From contig NZ_CP040443.1 of the NCBI RefSeq assembly GCF_005843885.1, forward strand, positions 3,596,001-3,660,000: 64,000 bases of DNA, given 5' to 3'. Source of the DNA: Escherichia sp. E4742. Lineage in GTDB: Bacteria; Pseudomonadota; Gammaproteobacteria; Enterobacterales; Enterobacteriaceae. The first letter of the stretch is position 1. The number at the start of each line of letters is the position of its first letter. Shown piece after piece: positions 37,026-45,072 of this stretch. The position numbers and the translations under genes were made by a program. Under the pieces are notes generated by a model that saw nothing but the letters and a program-made list of their open reading frames with translations, had not been told where the DNA came from and searched no databases.

Positions 37026-37655
37026 TTATTTGACGGTCCAGGCGCGGGAATATTGACGGTCGGCAAACAGTTCTTGCAGGCCGTTAATTTGCTTAAGGCG
37101 TAACACTTCGTCGCTATCCATACCCAGCTCTTTACCGATTTTATTATCGTCCCAACCTAACTGGCTGAGTTCACGAACAATTTCTGACATTGCCGTGACC
37201 TGGTGGCGACCACGCGCGCGGTTGTGGCGAATAGTTGCAGCGATACGTTCGTTACGTGTTCCTTCCAGGCAGGTGACCGGTAAATACCCTTTTAATCGCA
37301 ATTTTAACGTGTTAGAGCCTTTACCAATTTCATGACGGTGAAAACCATCAACAATTTCAAGTGTGCTGGCTCGTGTGTTGGTCACCACAATTGGCTGGGT
37401 AAAACCATCGACCTCAATTGATTTTTGCAGTAATCGTTTCTCTGGCGGCGCGACGTTATTCGGATTGTAATCATTGGGGGTGAGTTGGGTGTTCTTAACC
37501 CACAAAACACAATCTACCGGTTCGTCGCGAAATGGGCTCACTTGATGGATCGCCGTTCTGATCTCATTGATCGCCTTAATGCGATCTTCTTCCGCCAGAC
37601 TGGCGAGAAATTGAGTTAAATCCTGCGTTAATCGCTGCTGCATAGTATTCCCCAT
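37026..37655 (-). CDS. ybdM: YbdM, ParB/Srx-like protein (IbrB-related)
   Basis: The 209-residue cytoplasmic protein has a ParB/sulfiredoxin-like core: VKNTQLTPNDYNPNNVAPPE (about 50-69), GFTQPIVVT, EIVDGFHRHEIG (the box similar to the ParB GxRR motif) and TIRHNRARGRH. A C-terminal helical segment with LGWDDNKIGKELGMDSDEVLRLKQI looks like a helix-turn-helix. It is related to IbrB, which with IbrA activates eib genes in some E. coli. Its start lies inside the end of ybdN, overlapping by 28 bases, so the two are coupled. Biochemical role unknown. Confidence 0.88.
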   Translation of the reverse strand: MGNTMQQRLTQDLTQFLASLAEEDRIKAINEIRTAIHQVSPFRDEPVDCVLWVKNTQLTPNDYNPNNVAPPEKRLLQKSIEVDGFTQPIVVTNTRASTLEIVDGFHRHEIGKGSNTLKLRLKGYLPVTCLEGTRNERIAATIRHNRARGRHQVTAMSEIVRELSQLGWDDNKIGKELGMDSDEVLRLKQINGLQELFADRQYSRAWTVK

Positions 37656-38848
37656 TCCTGACGTTTTCCTTTAATCCGTTTGTTATAACGCTGATAATTT
37701 TTGGCTTTTGTGGGGCTGAATGATAATGCCCGACACCAATAATCATTGTTGAGCAATACTTTGCAGATACGTCGCCAGGAAGGGACGTCTTTTGAGCCAA
37801 TATCTCCATGCTGTGTTTGAGGGATCTCGATGCCTTTTTTTTGATACCAGTGCAAATAAACAGCAATTTTATTGCGGTAATGTTCAGCCGTTTTTTCGGG
37901 CATACTGTTTAGCAGTAATAAGGCATATTCTTGCCAGTCTAAATGGTCAGGCTTAAGGATCTTCCGGTGACCATAAAATTGATTGTCATGACCTGCGTAA
38001 ATTCCACCGCTTTTTACGCCACTGACCCGGGCGCACATTGCGGCCCATCGGTCAGGTTCAAGAACATGATATAACCACAAACCTTGCCGTTGCTCCGGAC
38101 CAAAAGGTTCACAGATTCGCATGTGACGCAGGGGAACGCCTGCCTGATACATCAGGTTATACAAAGGGTTAGATAGAGTCTGCTGTTTAGCATACCAGGT
38201 CCAGATATCGGCCACTTTCCAGTCGTAAATGGGATAAATATACCAACAATGGCCACCTGGCGCGGCGGTGGTCCACGGCTTATCGTCAGCAAAACGTTGT
38301 TTATTTAAGCTGGCAATGGCGACGAAACGATTATAAGACTCGTCGGCACGAATACCGACCATCATTGCGGCAGGGCGATGTTGTGAAAACCATTCGGCAA
38401 ATTCACGTACGAAATGTTCAAAGGTCATGCCGGATTGATAAAACGAGAAAAATGCGGGATCGGTTATCGCATCTTCTGGCGGCTGACGAACCCATTCAAT
38501 ATCAGGCTGCCAGCACTGCCATTCGGGTTGATATTGGGATAATGAATTTTGCGTTGTTAGCGGTAGTGCCACCCAATAAAACTCTTCGATAACATCGGCA
38601 TACTGCTCACGTAGCGATTGAACATAGTCAATCGTACAAGAAAACTGAGCTTCCCAGTCGATAAACAGGACGTGTATTTTTTTTCCCATTTTTCTGGCCA
38701 GATCTGCGGTCAAATGGAGCATTAAGCCAGAATCTTTACCACCAGAAAAAGAGACGCATACGCGAGGCAGAGTATTAAGTGTCCAGGTGATACGGTCTTG
38801 TGCTGCTTCCAGGATATTGAGAGGTAGCGGGATTTTATAAATGGACAT
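37628..38848 (-). CDS. ybdN: YbdN, PAPS-reductase-like ATP-pyrophosphatase protein (IbrA-related)
   Basis: The 406-residue cytoplasmic protein is of the phosphoadenosine-phosphosulfate reductase/N-type ATP-pyrophosphatase fold. The P-loop is SFSGGKDSGLML (Ser35-Ser40 hold SGGKDS). GIRADESYNRF and YPIYDWKVADIWTWY match the substrate-side motifs of the family. A C-terminal DUF3440-like extension follows. It is related to IbrA and, more distantly, to DndC. It is the upstream partner of ybdM. Its substrate is not known; actual sulfate reduction is unlikely because CysH does that. Confidence 0.88.
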   Translation of the reverse strand: MSIYKIPLPLNILEAAQDRITWTLNTLPRVCVSFSGGKDSGLMLHLTADLARKMGKKIHVLFIDWEAQFSCTIDYVQSLREQYADVIEEFYWVALPLTTQNSLSQYQPEWQCWQPDIEWVRQPPEDAITDPAFFSFYQSGMTFEHFVREFAEWFSQHRPAAMMVGIRADESYNRFVAIASLNKQRFADDKPWTTAAPGGHCWYIYPIYDWKVADIWTWYAKQQTLSNPLYNLMYQAGVPLRHMRICEPFGPEQRQGLWLYHVLEPDRWAAMCARVSGVKSGGIYAGHDNQFYGHRKILKPDHLDWQEYALLLLNSMPEKTAEHYRNKIAVYLHWYQKKGIEIPQTQHGDIGSKDVPSWRRICKVLLNNDYWCRALSFSPTKAKNYQRYNKRIKGKRQEWGILCSSD

Positions 38849-38988
38849 CTGAAGACGCTCTCTTAACGTGACCGTGAGAAAAGTGCGATAGTTTCCTGAT
38901 TATAATATTAATAAATTAAAATGAGGTATCTTATTTTATATTCACATGCTGAATTTTTATGACCAATATTATCCATGCCGGTAGGTGT

Positions 38989-39894
38989 TTAACATAAGTT
39001 ATCATTCAAACGATCAATAAAAAGAGAGAAACTCAGGTTGTTTAATGATGATTTATTGTAGGAAATATAAAGTGTATTAGAGGGTAGATTTTGTTCTAGT
39101 TTTATTTGTTTTAATTGAAGGTTTTTTTGATGGCTGCGATATAATTCGAAGGGAACAATACCCAGTAAATCGGTTACTGCAATAGTATTGACAATAGTAA
39201 ACAGTGAAGAGCTACGGAATGCTATTTTTCGGTTTGTCAGAATCGCTTCTATTTCCATCTGAAAGTCTTCAAGGCCGGGTGCTTTTGATGTCAGGGAAGT
39301 GAACTCTTCATCAAGAATTTCTTCGCGGCTGCTGTTTTCCGTTATTCTCGGATGGGTTGTGCTACAGATAAGCGTGTTTCGTATCGACTGAAAAGGCATA
39401 CAGCTCACCGAGCGACTGATGACCGGCGTTAATGTGATGACCAGGTCTGCTTTGCGATAAGTCAATAAATCTTCCGCACTTTCTGCTGACATCATGATGT
39501 CATGATGTTCAATTTCTACGGCTGTGTCTTGTCGTAGACATCCAATCAAAAGGCTACTGTTGGTTGAAGAGATGAGTTGCGGGCCATAAATAATAAATTT
39601 TTTCTTCAGTTCTGCTGTATTGACAATGTTGATGGTTTGCTCAAGGTTCTTAAGATTTTTCTCAAGATGATGATGCAAATTTAACCCTGTCGTTGTTGGT
39701 GCAATACCTTTTCCGGAGCGAATAAATAAGGGATCATTAAATTGTGCACGTAGACGTTGTAAAGACTGACTTACCGCAGAAGGTGTTATATATAACGATT
39801 CTGCGGCCTTGCTAATGCTAAGATGTTGGTATATGCATTCAAAAATAACAAGCAAGTTTAAATCGAATTTTTTTAAGTCGTAAAGATTAGCCAT
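38989..39894 (-). CDS. ybdO: YbdO, LysR-type transcriptional regulator
   Basis: The 301-residue regulator has an N-terminal helix-turn-helix (LSISKAAESLYITPSAVSQSLQRLR, about residues 24-48) and a LysR substrate domain. The ATG at 39894 (MANLYDLKKFDLNLL) fits the family; four in-frame codons upstream are also open. The DNA-binding half matches K-12 nearly exactly, while the sensing half (from about residue 90) differs at many positions from the K-12 protein as I recall it. The effector is unknown. It is flanked by AT-rich gaps on both sides and is probably monocistronic. Confidence 0.93.
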   Translation of the reverse strand: MANLYDLKKFDLNLLVIFECIYQHLSISKAAESLYITPSAVSQSLQRLRAQFNDPLFIRSGKGIAPTTTGLNLHHHLEKNLKNLEQTINIVNTAELKKKFIIYGPQLISSTNSSLLIGCLRQDTAVEIEHHDIMMSAESAEDLLTYRKADLVITLTPVISRSVSCMPFQSIRNTLICSTTHPRITENSSREEILDEEFTSLTSKAPGLEDFQMEIEAILTNRKIAFRSSSLFTIVNTIAVTDLLGIVPFELYRSHQKNLQLKQIKLEQNLPSNTLYISYNKSSLNNLSFSLFIDRLNDNLC

Positions 39895-40102
39895 GATGCA
39901 CTCCATTCATATTCTTGTTCTCATAATATTCATCAAGTCAATGATACGGCTTTATGTATTTGCATATATTATGTTGTTTTACTTAATTTACGATTAAGTT
40001 TTTCTAAAATAGCATAGTTGATATGAGCGGGGTGAACAATACTTGCGGTTTTATGGATAACTGTAAAATAGTCATCTATTCCAGTTATCCATAAAATGAA
40101 TG
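39895..40102. other. AT-rich gap between ybdO and dsbG
   Basis: About 208 bases, strongly AT-rich, run from the ybdO start region to the dsbG stop. Dense A/T runs near 39910-40015 would suit H-NS binding. No gene or clean terminator is visible. Confidence 0.4.
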
Positions 40103-40849
40103 TTATTTATTCCCCATAATAATATTTAAGGTCTTTTGATCCGGTAATCCGACAGCTTGCTGTAATGTGTTCTCTGGACTCATGTAATAAATCGCAGGTG
40201 TGACATTTGCACCCAGTTCGTCCATCAGCGCCTCATTGGCGCTTAGAATTTTCATCTGTTCCGGACTGACGCTCCCGGAGAGGTTCAGCTTTAACTTGCC
40301 GCCTGATGCTTCATACTCTTGCCACGTTTTTGCCGGATCTTTAGACGCGAGGATTGCCGCCGCAGTGGCTGGACTTTCGGGTTTTATCACGCCAACCAGT
40401 AGAGTACGAATTTGTACTTTACCGGCATCAACCCAGGGGCGCGCTTGTTGCCAGAATTGTTTGCAATACGGGCAGAAAGGATCGGCAAAAACATAAACCA
40501 CCACTGGCGCATCTTTTTTACCGTCAAGTAACCAGCTTGATTGTTCCATGCGCTGCCACATTTCGCGTCCGGCAGGTGCGTAAATCTCTTTTTCAATAAG
40601 GGCGTTACTGAGGTTTTCTCCCTTTTCGTTGTACATATAGCCAGAGATGGCATGTTTGCCGTCGGGCGTAAGGTAGATAGTGATCCCCATGTCCTGATAT
40701 TTTCCCAGATAACCTTTCATACCACCTGGCGCATCGAACGATTTAATAATCGTAATCCCCTGTTTTTCAATCGCTTTAACGGGCGCAGGAAGCTCTTCGG
40801 CGTAAGCAAATCCTGGGAGTAGGGTTAACAAAATTATCTTTTTTAACAT
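40103..40849 (-). CDS. dsbG: DsbG, periplasmic disulfide isomerase/chaperone
   Basis: The 248-residue precursor has a 17-residue signal peptide (MLKKIILLTLLPGFAYA). An N-terminal dimerisation domain and a thioredoxin-like domain with the CPYC active site (DPFCPYCKQFW) follow. In K-12 it protects single Cys residues from sulfenylation, kept reduced by DsbD, and is activated by OxyR. An OxyR-type site is visible upstream at 40886-40922. It is divergent from ahpC across 373 bases. Confidence 0.97.
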   Translation of the reverse strand: MLKKIILLTLLPGFAYAEELPAPVKAIEKQGITIIKSFDAPGGMKGYLGKYQDMGITIYLTPDGKHAISGYMYNEKGENLSNALIEKEIYAPAGREMWQRMEQSSWLLDGKKDAPVVVYVFADPFCPYCKQFWQQARPWVDAGKVQIRTLLVGVIKPESPATAAAILASKDPAKTWQEYEASGGKLKLNLSGSVSPEQMKILSANEALMDELGANVTPAIYYMSPENTLQQAVGLPDQKTLNIIMGNK

Positions 40850-40885
40850 TGCTTTGTCCTTTTCGGTCAGTGCAAATACACAATA

Positions 40886-40922
40886 AAAGGCTTAACCTAT
40901 CACTGTCATAGTTAAGACCTTA
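40886..40922. promoter_or_regulatory. OxyR-type site upstream of dsbG
   Basis: CTAT-N7-ATAG, the core of the OxyR consensus, is found exactly at 40897-40911 (CTATCACTGTCATAG). Outer half-sites are partial, and the flanks form an inverted repeat (CTTAAC/GTTAAG). Its centre is about 55 bases before the dsbG ATG. dsbG control by OxyR is known in K-12; the exact site is read here from the motif. Confidence 0.7.
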
Positions 40923-41126
40923 TGTCAGATGATTGCCCTTTGTTTATGAGGGTGTTGTAATCCCTCTCGTCGTTGCGATCATCATTGCAACACCGCAGCC
41001 TGCTGAACAGGCGCTGAAGATACCAAAGGGTAGTTCAGGTTATGCGGTCACCTGGAAAGGGGACCCTTTTTACTTTTTATCGCCGCTGGCGGTGCAAAGT
41101 TCACAAAGTTGTCTTACGAAGGTTGT

Positions 41127-41163
41127 AAGGTAAAACTTATCGATTTGATAATGGAAACGCATT
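41127..41163. promoter_or_regulatory. Probable OxyR site upstream of ahpC
   Basis: TTAT-N7-ATAA at 41138-41152 gives three of four matches in each central half-site of the OxyR motif, with expected T and A positions at 41132 and 41136. It is 71 bases before the ahpC ATG. OxyR activation of ahpCF is established; the site limits here are by eye. Between this and the dsbG site (about 40923-41126) I see no further gene. Confidence 0.5.
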
Positions 41164-41222
41164 AGCCGAATCGGCAAAAATTGGTTACCTTACATCACAT
41201 CGAAAACACGGAGGAAGTATAG

Positions 41223-41786
41223 ATGTCCTTGATTAACACCAAAATTAAACCTTTTAAAAACCAGGCATTCAAAAACGGCGAATTCGTTGAAATCACCGAA
41301 AAAGATACCGAAGGCCGCTGGAGCGTCTTCTTCTTCTACCCGGCTGACTTTACTTTCGTATGCCCGACCGAACTGGGCGACGTTGCTGACCACTACGAAG
41401 AACTGCAGAAACTGGGCGTAGACGTATACGCAGTATCTACCGATACTCACTTCACCCACAAAGCATGGCACAGCAGCTCTGAAACCATCGCTAAAATCAA
41501 ATATGCGATGATCGGCGATCCGACTGGCGCCCTGACCCGTAACTTCGACAACATGCGTGAAGATGAAGGTCTGGCTGACCGTGCTACCTTCGTTGTTGAC
41601 CCGCAGGGTATCATCCAGGCTATCGAAGTTACCGCTGAAGGCATTGGCCGTGACGCGTCTGACCTGCTGCGTAAAATCAAAGCAGCACAGTACGTGGCTT
41701 CTCACCCAGGTGAAGTTTGCCCGGCTAAATGGAAAGAAGGTGAAGCAACTCTGGCTCCATCCCTGGACCTGGTTGGTAAAATCTAA
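41223..41786 (+). CDS. ahpC: AhpC, alkyl hydroperoxide reductase peroxiredoxin subunit
   Basis: The 187-residue 2-Cys peroxiredoxin has peroxidatic Cys47 in FVCPTEL and resolving Cys166 in GEVCPAKW. It reduces H2O2 and organic peroxides and is recycled by AhpF. A strong ribosome site (GGAGG) precedes the start. Codons are the preferred ones of highly expressed genes (CTG, AAA, GGC, CGT), fitting its abundance. A terminator-like hairpin separates it from ahpF. Confidence 0.99.
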   Translation: MSLINTKIKPFKNQAFKNGEFVEITEKDTEGRWSVFFFYPADFTFVCPTELGDVADHYEELQKLGVDVYAVSTDTHFTHKAWHSSSETIAKIKYAMIGDPTGALTRNFDNMREDEGLADRATFVVDPQGIIQAIEVTAEGIGRDASDLLRKIKAAQYVASHPGEVCPAKWKEGEATLAPSLDLVGKI

Positions 41787-41847
41787 ATTTCCTTCGTCTT
41801 TCGCGCCCTCAGCTCTGGCGTGAAATACCTGGAAATTCACCTAATTA

Positions 41848-41875
41848 ATCGGGTGCTGCGGCACCCGATTTTCTT
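41848..41875 (+). terminator. Hairpin terminator/attenuator between ahpC and ahpF
   Basis: ATCGGGTGC (41848-41856) pairs perfectly with GCACCCGAT (41861-41869) around TGCG, followed by TTTCTT. It would end most ahpC transcripts and let a fraction continue into ahpF, fitting the much greater abundance of AhpC. A second inverted pair, ATGCAAGC/GCTTGCAT (41888-41895 and 41920-41927), lies just before ahpF. Confidence 0.8.
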
Positions 41876-41955
41876 CCCCGCACCATGATGCAAGCTGCAT
41901 CCAGGTAGCCGCAGAGGCCGCTTGCATGATGATGTTTAAAGCCCAGGAGATAAAC

Positions 41956-43521
41956 ATGCTCGACACAAATATGAAAACTCAACTCAAGGCTTACCTTGAG
42001 AAATTGACCAAGCCTGTTGAGTTAATTGCCACGCTGGATGACAGCGCTAAATCGGCAGAAATCAAGGAACTGTTGGCTGAAATCGCAGAACTGTCAGACA
42101 AAGTCACCTTTAAAGAAGATAACAGCTTGCCGGTGCGTAAGCCGTCATTCCTGATCACCAATCCAGGTTCCAACCAGGGACCGCGTTTTGCAGGTTCCCC
42201 GCTGGGTCACGAGTTTACCTCGCTGGTACTGGCGCTGCTGTGGACCGGTGGTCATCCGTCGAAAGAAGCACAGTCTCTGCTGGAGCAGATTCGCCATATC
42301 GACGGTGATTTTGAATTCGAAACGTATTATTCGCTCTCTTGCCACAACTGCCCGGACGTGGTGCAGGCGCTGAATCTGATGAGCGTACTGAACCCGCGTA
42401 TTAAGCACACGGCGATTGATGGCGGTACGTTCCAGAACGAAATCACCGATCGTAACGTGATGGGTGTTCCGGCAGTGTTCGTAAACGGGAAAGAGTTTGG
42501 CCAGGGCCGTATGACTATTTCCGAAATCGTTGCCAAAATCGATACTGGCGCGGAAAAACGTGCGGCAGAAGAGCTGAACAAGCGTGACGCTTACGATGTG
42601 CTGATTGTCGGTTCTGGCCCGGCAGGGGCTGCGGCAGCAATTTACTCCGCACGTAAAGGCATTCGTACCGGTCTGATGGGCGAACGTTTCGGCGGTCAGA
42701 TCCTCGATACTGTTGATATCGAAAACTACATCTCTGTGCCGAAAACCGAAGGCCAGAAACTGGCAGGCGCGCTGAAGGTTCACGTTGATGAATACGATGT
42801 TGATGTGATTGATAGCCAGAGCGCGAGCAAACTGATCCCGGCAGCGGTTGAAGGCGGCCTGCATCAGATTGAAACGGCTTCCGGCGCAGTACTGAAAGCT
42901 CGCAGCATTATCGTGGCGACCGGTGCAAAATGGCGCAACATGAACGTTCCGGGCGAAGATCAGTATCGCACCAAAGGCGTGACCTACTGCCCGCACTGCG
43001 ACGGCCCACTGTTTAAAGGCAAACGCGTAGCAGTCATCGGCGGCGGTAACTCCGGTGTGGAAGCGGCAATCGACCTGGCAGGGATTGTTGAACACGTAAC
43101 GCTGCTGGAATTTGCCCCAGAAATGAAAGCTGACCAGGTTCTGCAGGACAAGCTGCGCAGCCTGAAAAACGTCGACATCATTCTGAATGCGCAAACCACG
43201 GAAGTGAAAGGCGATGGCAGCAAAGTCGTTGGTCTGGAATATCGTGATCGTGTCAGCGGCGATATTCACAACATCGAACTGGCTGGTATTTTCGTCCAGA
43301 TTGGTCTGCTGCCGAACACCAACTGGCTGGAAGGCGCAGTCGAACGTAACCGCATGGGTGAGATAATCATTGATGCGAAATGCGAAACCAACGTCAAAGG
43401 CGTGTTCGCTGCCGGTGACTGTACGACGGTTCCGTATAAGCAGATCATCATCGCTACTGGCGAAGGTGCTAAAGCCTCTCTGAGCGCTTTTGACTACCTG
43501 ATTCGCACCAAAACTGCATAA
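41956..43521 (+). CDS. ahpF: AhpF, NADH-dependent reductase of AhpC
   Basis: The 521-residue flavoprotein has an N-terminal domain of two fused thioredoxin folds with Cys129/Cys132 (SCHNC) and a thioredoxin-reductase-like part with FAD motif VGSGPAGAAAA, NADH motif GGGNSGVEAA and redox CPHC (about 345-348). It passes electrons from NADH to AhpC. ATG 41956 (MLDTNMKTQLKAY) has AGGAGA seven bases upstream; ten more in-frame codons upstream are unlikely to be used. Terminator at 43551. Confidence 0.98.
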   Translation: MLDTNMKTQLKAYLEKLTKPVELIATLDDSAKSAEIKELLAEIAELSDKVTFKEDNSLPVRKPSFLITNPGSNQGPRFAGSPLGHEFTSLVLALLWTGGHPSKEAQSLLEQIRHIDGDFEFETYYSLSCHNCPDVVQALNLMSVLNPRIKHTAIDGGTFQNEITDRNVMGVPAVFVNGKEFGQGRMTISEIVAKIDTGAEKRAAEELNKRDAYDVLIVGSGPAGAAAAIYSARKGIRTGLMGERFGGQILDTVDIENYISVPKTEGQKLAGALKVHVDEYDVDVIDSQSASKLIPAAVEGGLHQIETASGAVLKARSIIVATGAKWRNMNVPGEDQYRTKGVTYCPHCDGPLFKGKRVAVIGGGNSGVEAAIDLAGIVEHVTLLEFAPEMKADQVLQDKLRSLKNVDIILNAQTTEVKGDGSKVVGLEYRDRVSGDIHNIELAGIFVQIGLLPNTNWLEGAVERNRMGEIIIDAKCETNVKGVFAAGDCTTVPYKQIIIATGEGAKASLSAFDYLIRTKTA

Positions 43522-43550
43522 GAAGAAGTAAGATTCACCTGCAATTGCTT

Positions 43551-43583
43551 AGCCGCCGGGGTCAAACCTGGCGGCTTTTTTTA
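43551..43583 (+). terminator. Terminator of ahpF
   Basis: AGCCGCC (43551-43557) pairs with GGCGGCT (43570-43576), followed by a run of T on the plus strand. It is a standard intrinsic terminator, 29 bases after the ahpF stop. Confidence 0.9.
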
Positions 43584-43620
43584 TAAAAAACGCCCTGCCG
43601 GGATTACTCAGGGCAGGGCG
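43582..43620 (-). terminator. Terminator of uspG
   Basis: On the minus strand CGCCCTGCC (43612-43620) pairs with GGCAGGGCG (43591-43599), followed by TTTTTT. It ends the uspG transcript and sits back to back with the ahpF terminator. Confidence 0.9.
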
Positions 43621-43639
43621 TCATAAATGCGTTAATTTG

Positions 43640-44068
43640 TTAACGAACAACTAATACTGGCAGATTGGCGTGACGGATCACGTTGGAAGCGTTGGAACCT
43701 AACAGATGGGTTGAAATCGATGGATTTCGCGAACCGATAACCACAACATCCGCATCCAGTTCTTTAGCTAACTCGTTCACTTCATCTCGTACGTTACCAA
43801 AACGGACATGTGGTTTGATACGGGATGGATCAATATTGAAATGGCCGACCATTGTCTGTAAGCGTTCTTCGGCTTCATGTTGCAAATGTTCTTCGAAACG
43901 ACGCACATCAGCAGCAAAACGGTGCAGACTAAGGCTTGCGGCGCCCGGTAATACATGGAGTAAATGAATTACGCCATCATCCTGGGCGAGAAATTCAGCG
44001 TGACGAACGGCTTTGTCGCTCAATTCCATTTCAAATACGTCTACTGGCATAATGATTGTTTTGTACAT
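43640..44068 (-). CDS. uspG: UspG, universal stress protein
   Basis: The 142-residue UspA-like cytoplasmic protein begins MYKTIIMPVDVFEME, and the ATP-binding loop VVIGSRNPSISTHLLGSNASNVIRHANLPVLVVR lies at the C-terminus. K-12 UspG is autophosphorylated/adenylated and tied to growth arrest and motility. The start at 44068 gives the accepted N-terminus, with GGAGG just before; two in-frame codons earlier is an alternative. Convergent with ahpF. Confidence 0.97.
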   Translation of the reverse strand: MYKTIIMPVDVFEMELSDKAVRHAEFLAQDDGVIHLLHVLPGAASLSLHRFAADVRRFEEHLQHEAEERLQTMVGHFNIDPSRIKPHVRFGNVRDEVNELAKELDADVVVIGSRNPSISTHLLGSNASNVIRHANLPVLVVR

Positions 44069-44191
44069 AAGCATTCCCTCCTTGCTATTGCATGAACATA
44101 TAACAGCATATTATTGATTATGATTCTATGATTTGCGAAGTTGATTTGATCTGGGATAGTAATTGATCTGGAAAATGGATTAAGTCAGCTA

Positions 44192-44281
44192 CTACCAGCG
44201 TTGCTCAAGATATAGCACTGCCACAACAAGAATTGCTGCAATGAATATATAAAACGCAGTAATACCGAGAGCTTCGCTCAT
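44192..44281 (-). CDS. 29-residue putative single-helix membrane protein
   Basis: An ATG-to-TAG frame of 29 codons encodes MSEALGITAF..., a continuous hydrophobic helix (about residues 7-25) and a charged tail ending EQRW. This is the usual form of small inner-membrane proteins in enterobacteria. The ribosome site is weak (a GGA about eight bases upstream). It lies between uspG and rnk on the same strand as both. It may correspond to the K-12 small ORF yldA, a name I link only by map position. Function unknown; could be chance. Confidence 0.5.
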   Translation of the reverse strand: MSEALGITAFYIFIAAILVVAVLYLEQRW

Positions 44282-44369
44282 AGGGGGATCCGCTGGTGGA
44301 TAACTTGTTCAGATTAGAACGCAGCGGTGAAGAGCAAAATGATAAATCTGGTTGATATTTGAGCGGAAA

Positions 44370-44389
44370 GAGGATGCAGAAGCATCCTC
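44370..44389 (-). terminator. Hairpin after rnk
   Basis: GAGGATGC (44370-44377) pairs with GCATCCTC (44382-44389) around a four-base loop. On the minus strand it is followed by CTTTCCGCTC, only moderately T-rich. It lies 34 bases past the rnk stop and is the probable end of that transcript. Confidence 0.6.
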
Positions 44390-44422
44390 CGGGCAAAGCG
44401 AATAGCGCTTGTGCAGATGGGA

Positions 44423-44833
44423 TTAAAGCAGGTAGTCGCCAGCAGCTTCAGGCTGGTATTCGAGTTCCAGCACTTCAAGGTGGGTAGCAACGCCGCCCGG
44501 AAGTTCCCAGTGGATGGTATCGCCAACGCGCAGCCCCAGCAGTGCGGCACCAACCGGAGCCATAACGGAAAGTTGAGTATTGCTGTCGGTCATCTTTGCC
44601 GGATACACCAGTGTACGCACACGGACTTCGCCATCGCTAAGATTGCGGAATTTAACCCGGCTGTTCATCGTCACCACATCGTGTGGCATCTCTTCTGGCG
44701 AACACATTTGGGCGCGATCCAACTCTGCGTTTAACGCGTCGGCGATTGGCAAACCGGCATAGGTAGGTTGCTCCAGCAGAATATCGATGCGTTCGGCATC
44801 CAGGTCGTTAATGATGATTGTTGGTCTGGACAT
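44423..44833 (-). CDS. rnk: Rnk, regulator of nucleoside diphosphate kinase (GreA-like)
   Basis: The 136-residue protein has a short N-terminal coiled coil and a C-terminal FKBP-like domain shared with GreA/GreB (AKMTDSNTQLSVMAPVGAALLGLRVGD). It binds RNA polymerase but lacks the tip acidic residues needed for transcript cleavage. Its regulatory effect on nucleoside diphosphate kinase was described in Pseudomonas and E. coli. In K-12 ybdR stands next to it; here it is absent. Confidence 0.96.
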   Translation of the reverse strand: MSRPTIIINDLDAERIDILLEQPTYAGLPIADALNAELDRAQMCSPEEMPHDVVTMNSRVKFRNLSDGEVRVRTLVYPAKMTDSNTQLSVMAPVGAALLGLRVGDTIHWELPGGVATHLEVLELEYQPEAAGDYLL

Positions 44834-44887
44834 TTTTACTCCATGTCGTCGGTACTGCGAGTGTCGCAGATAAACATACCCAAAAGA

Positions 44888-44916
44888 AAACCCTCACCGT
44901 CAGGCGGCGAGGGTTT
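44888..44916 (-). terminator. Terminator of rna
   Basis: On the minus strand AACCCTC pairs with GAGGGTT (arms 44909-44915 and 44889-44895), with an inner CCG/CGG pairing, followed by TTCTTTTG. It ends the rna transcript about 155 bases after the stop codon. The stretch between (44917-45072) shows no gene. Confidence 0.8.
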
Positions 44917-45072
44917 AGCTCATATGATGATACTGACTGTTGCTCACTCTTTGAAGTGATTTACATCACATTCAGGTAATTCCTTAATGCTGAGCGATTT
45001 GTATAAATCTTAATCGAAAAACAGCGTAAGGGATAAATTTTCGTGACGGATCAACTTCCGCTGCGCTGGATC

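Noticed and set aside
40933..41133. A 66-codon open frame between dsbG and ahpC beginning MPFVYEGVVIPLVV
   Set aside because: The hydrophobic start looked like a permease fragment, but there is no ribosome site, and it overlaps the ahpC regulatory region including the start of the OxyR-type site.
42145..43269. A 374-codon open frame opposite ahpF
   Set aside because: Shadow of a highly expressed gene with few rare codons; no family features.
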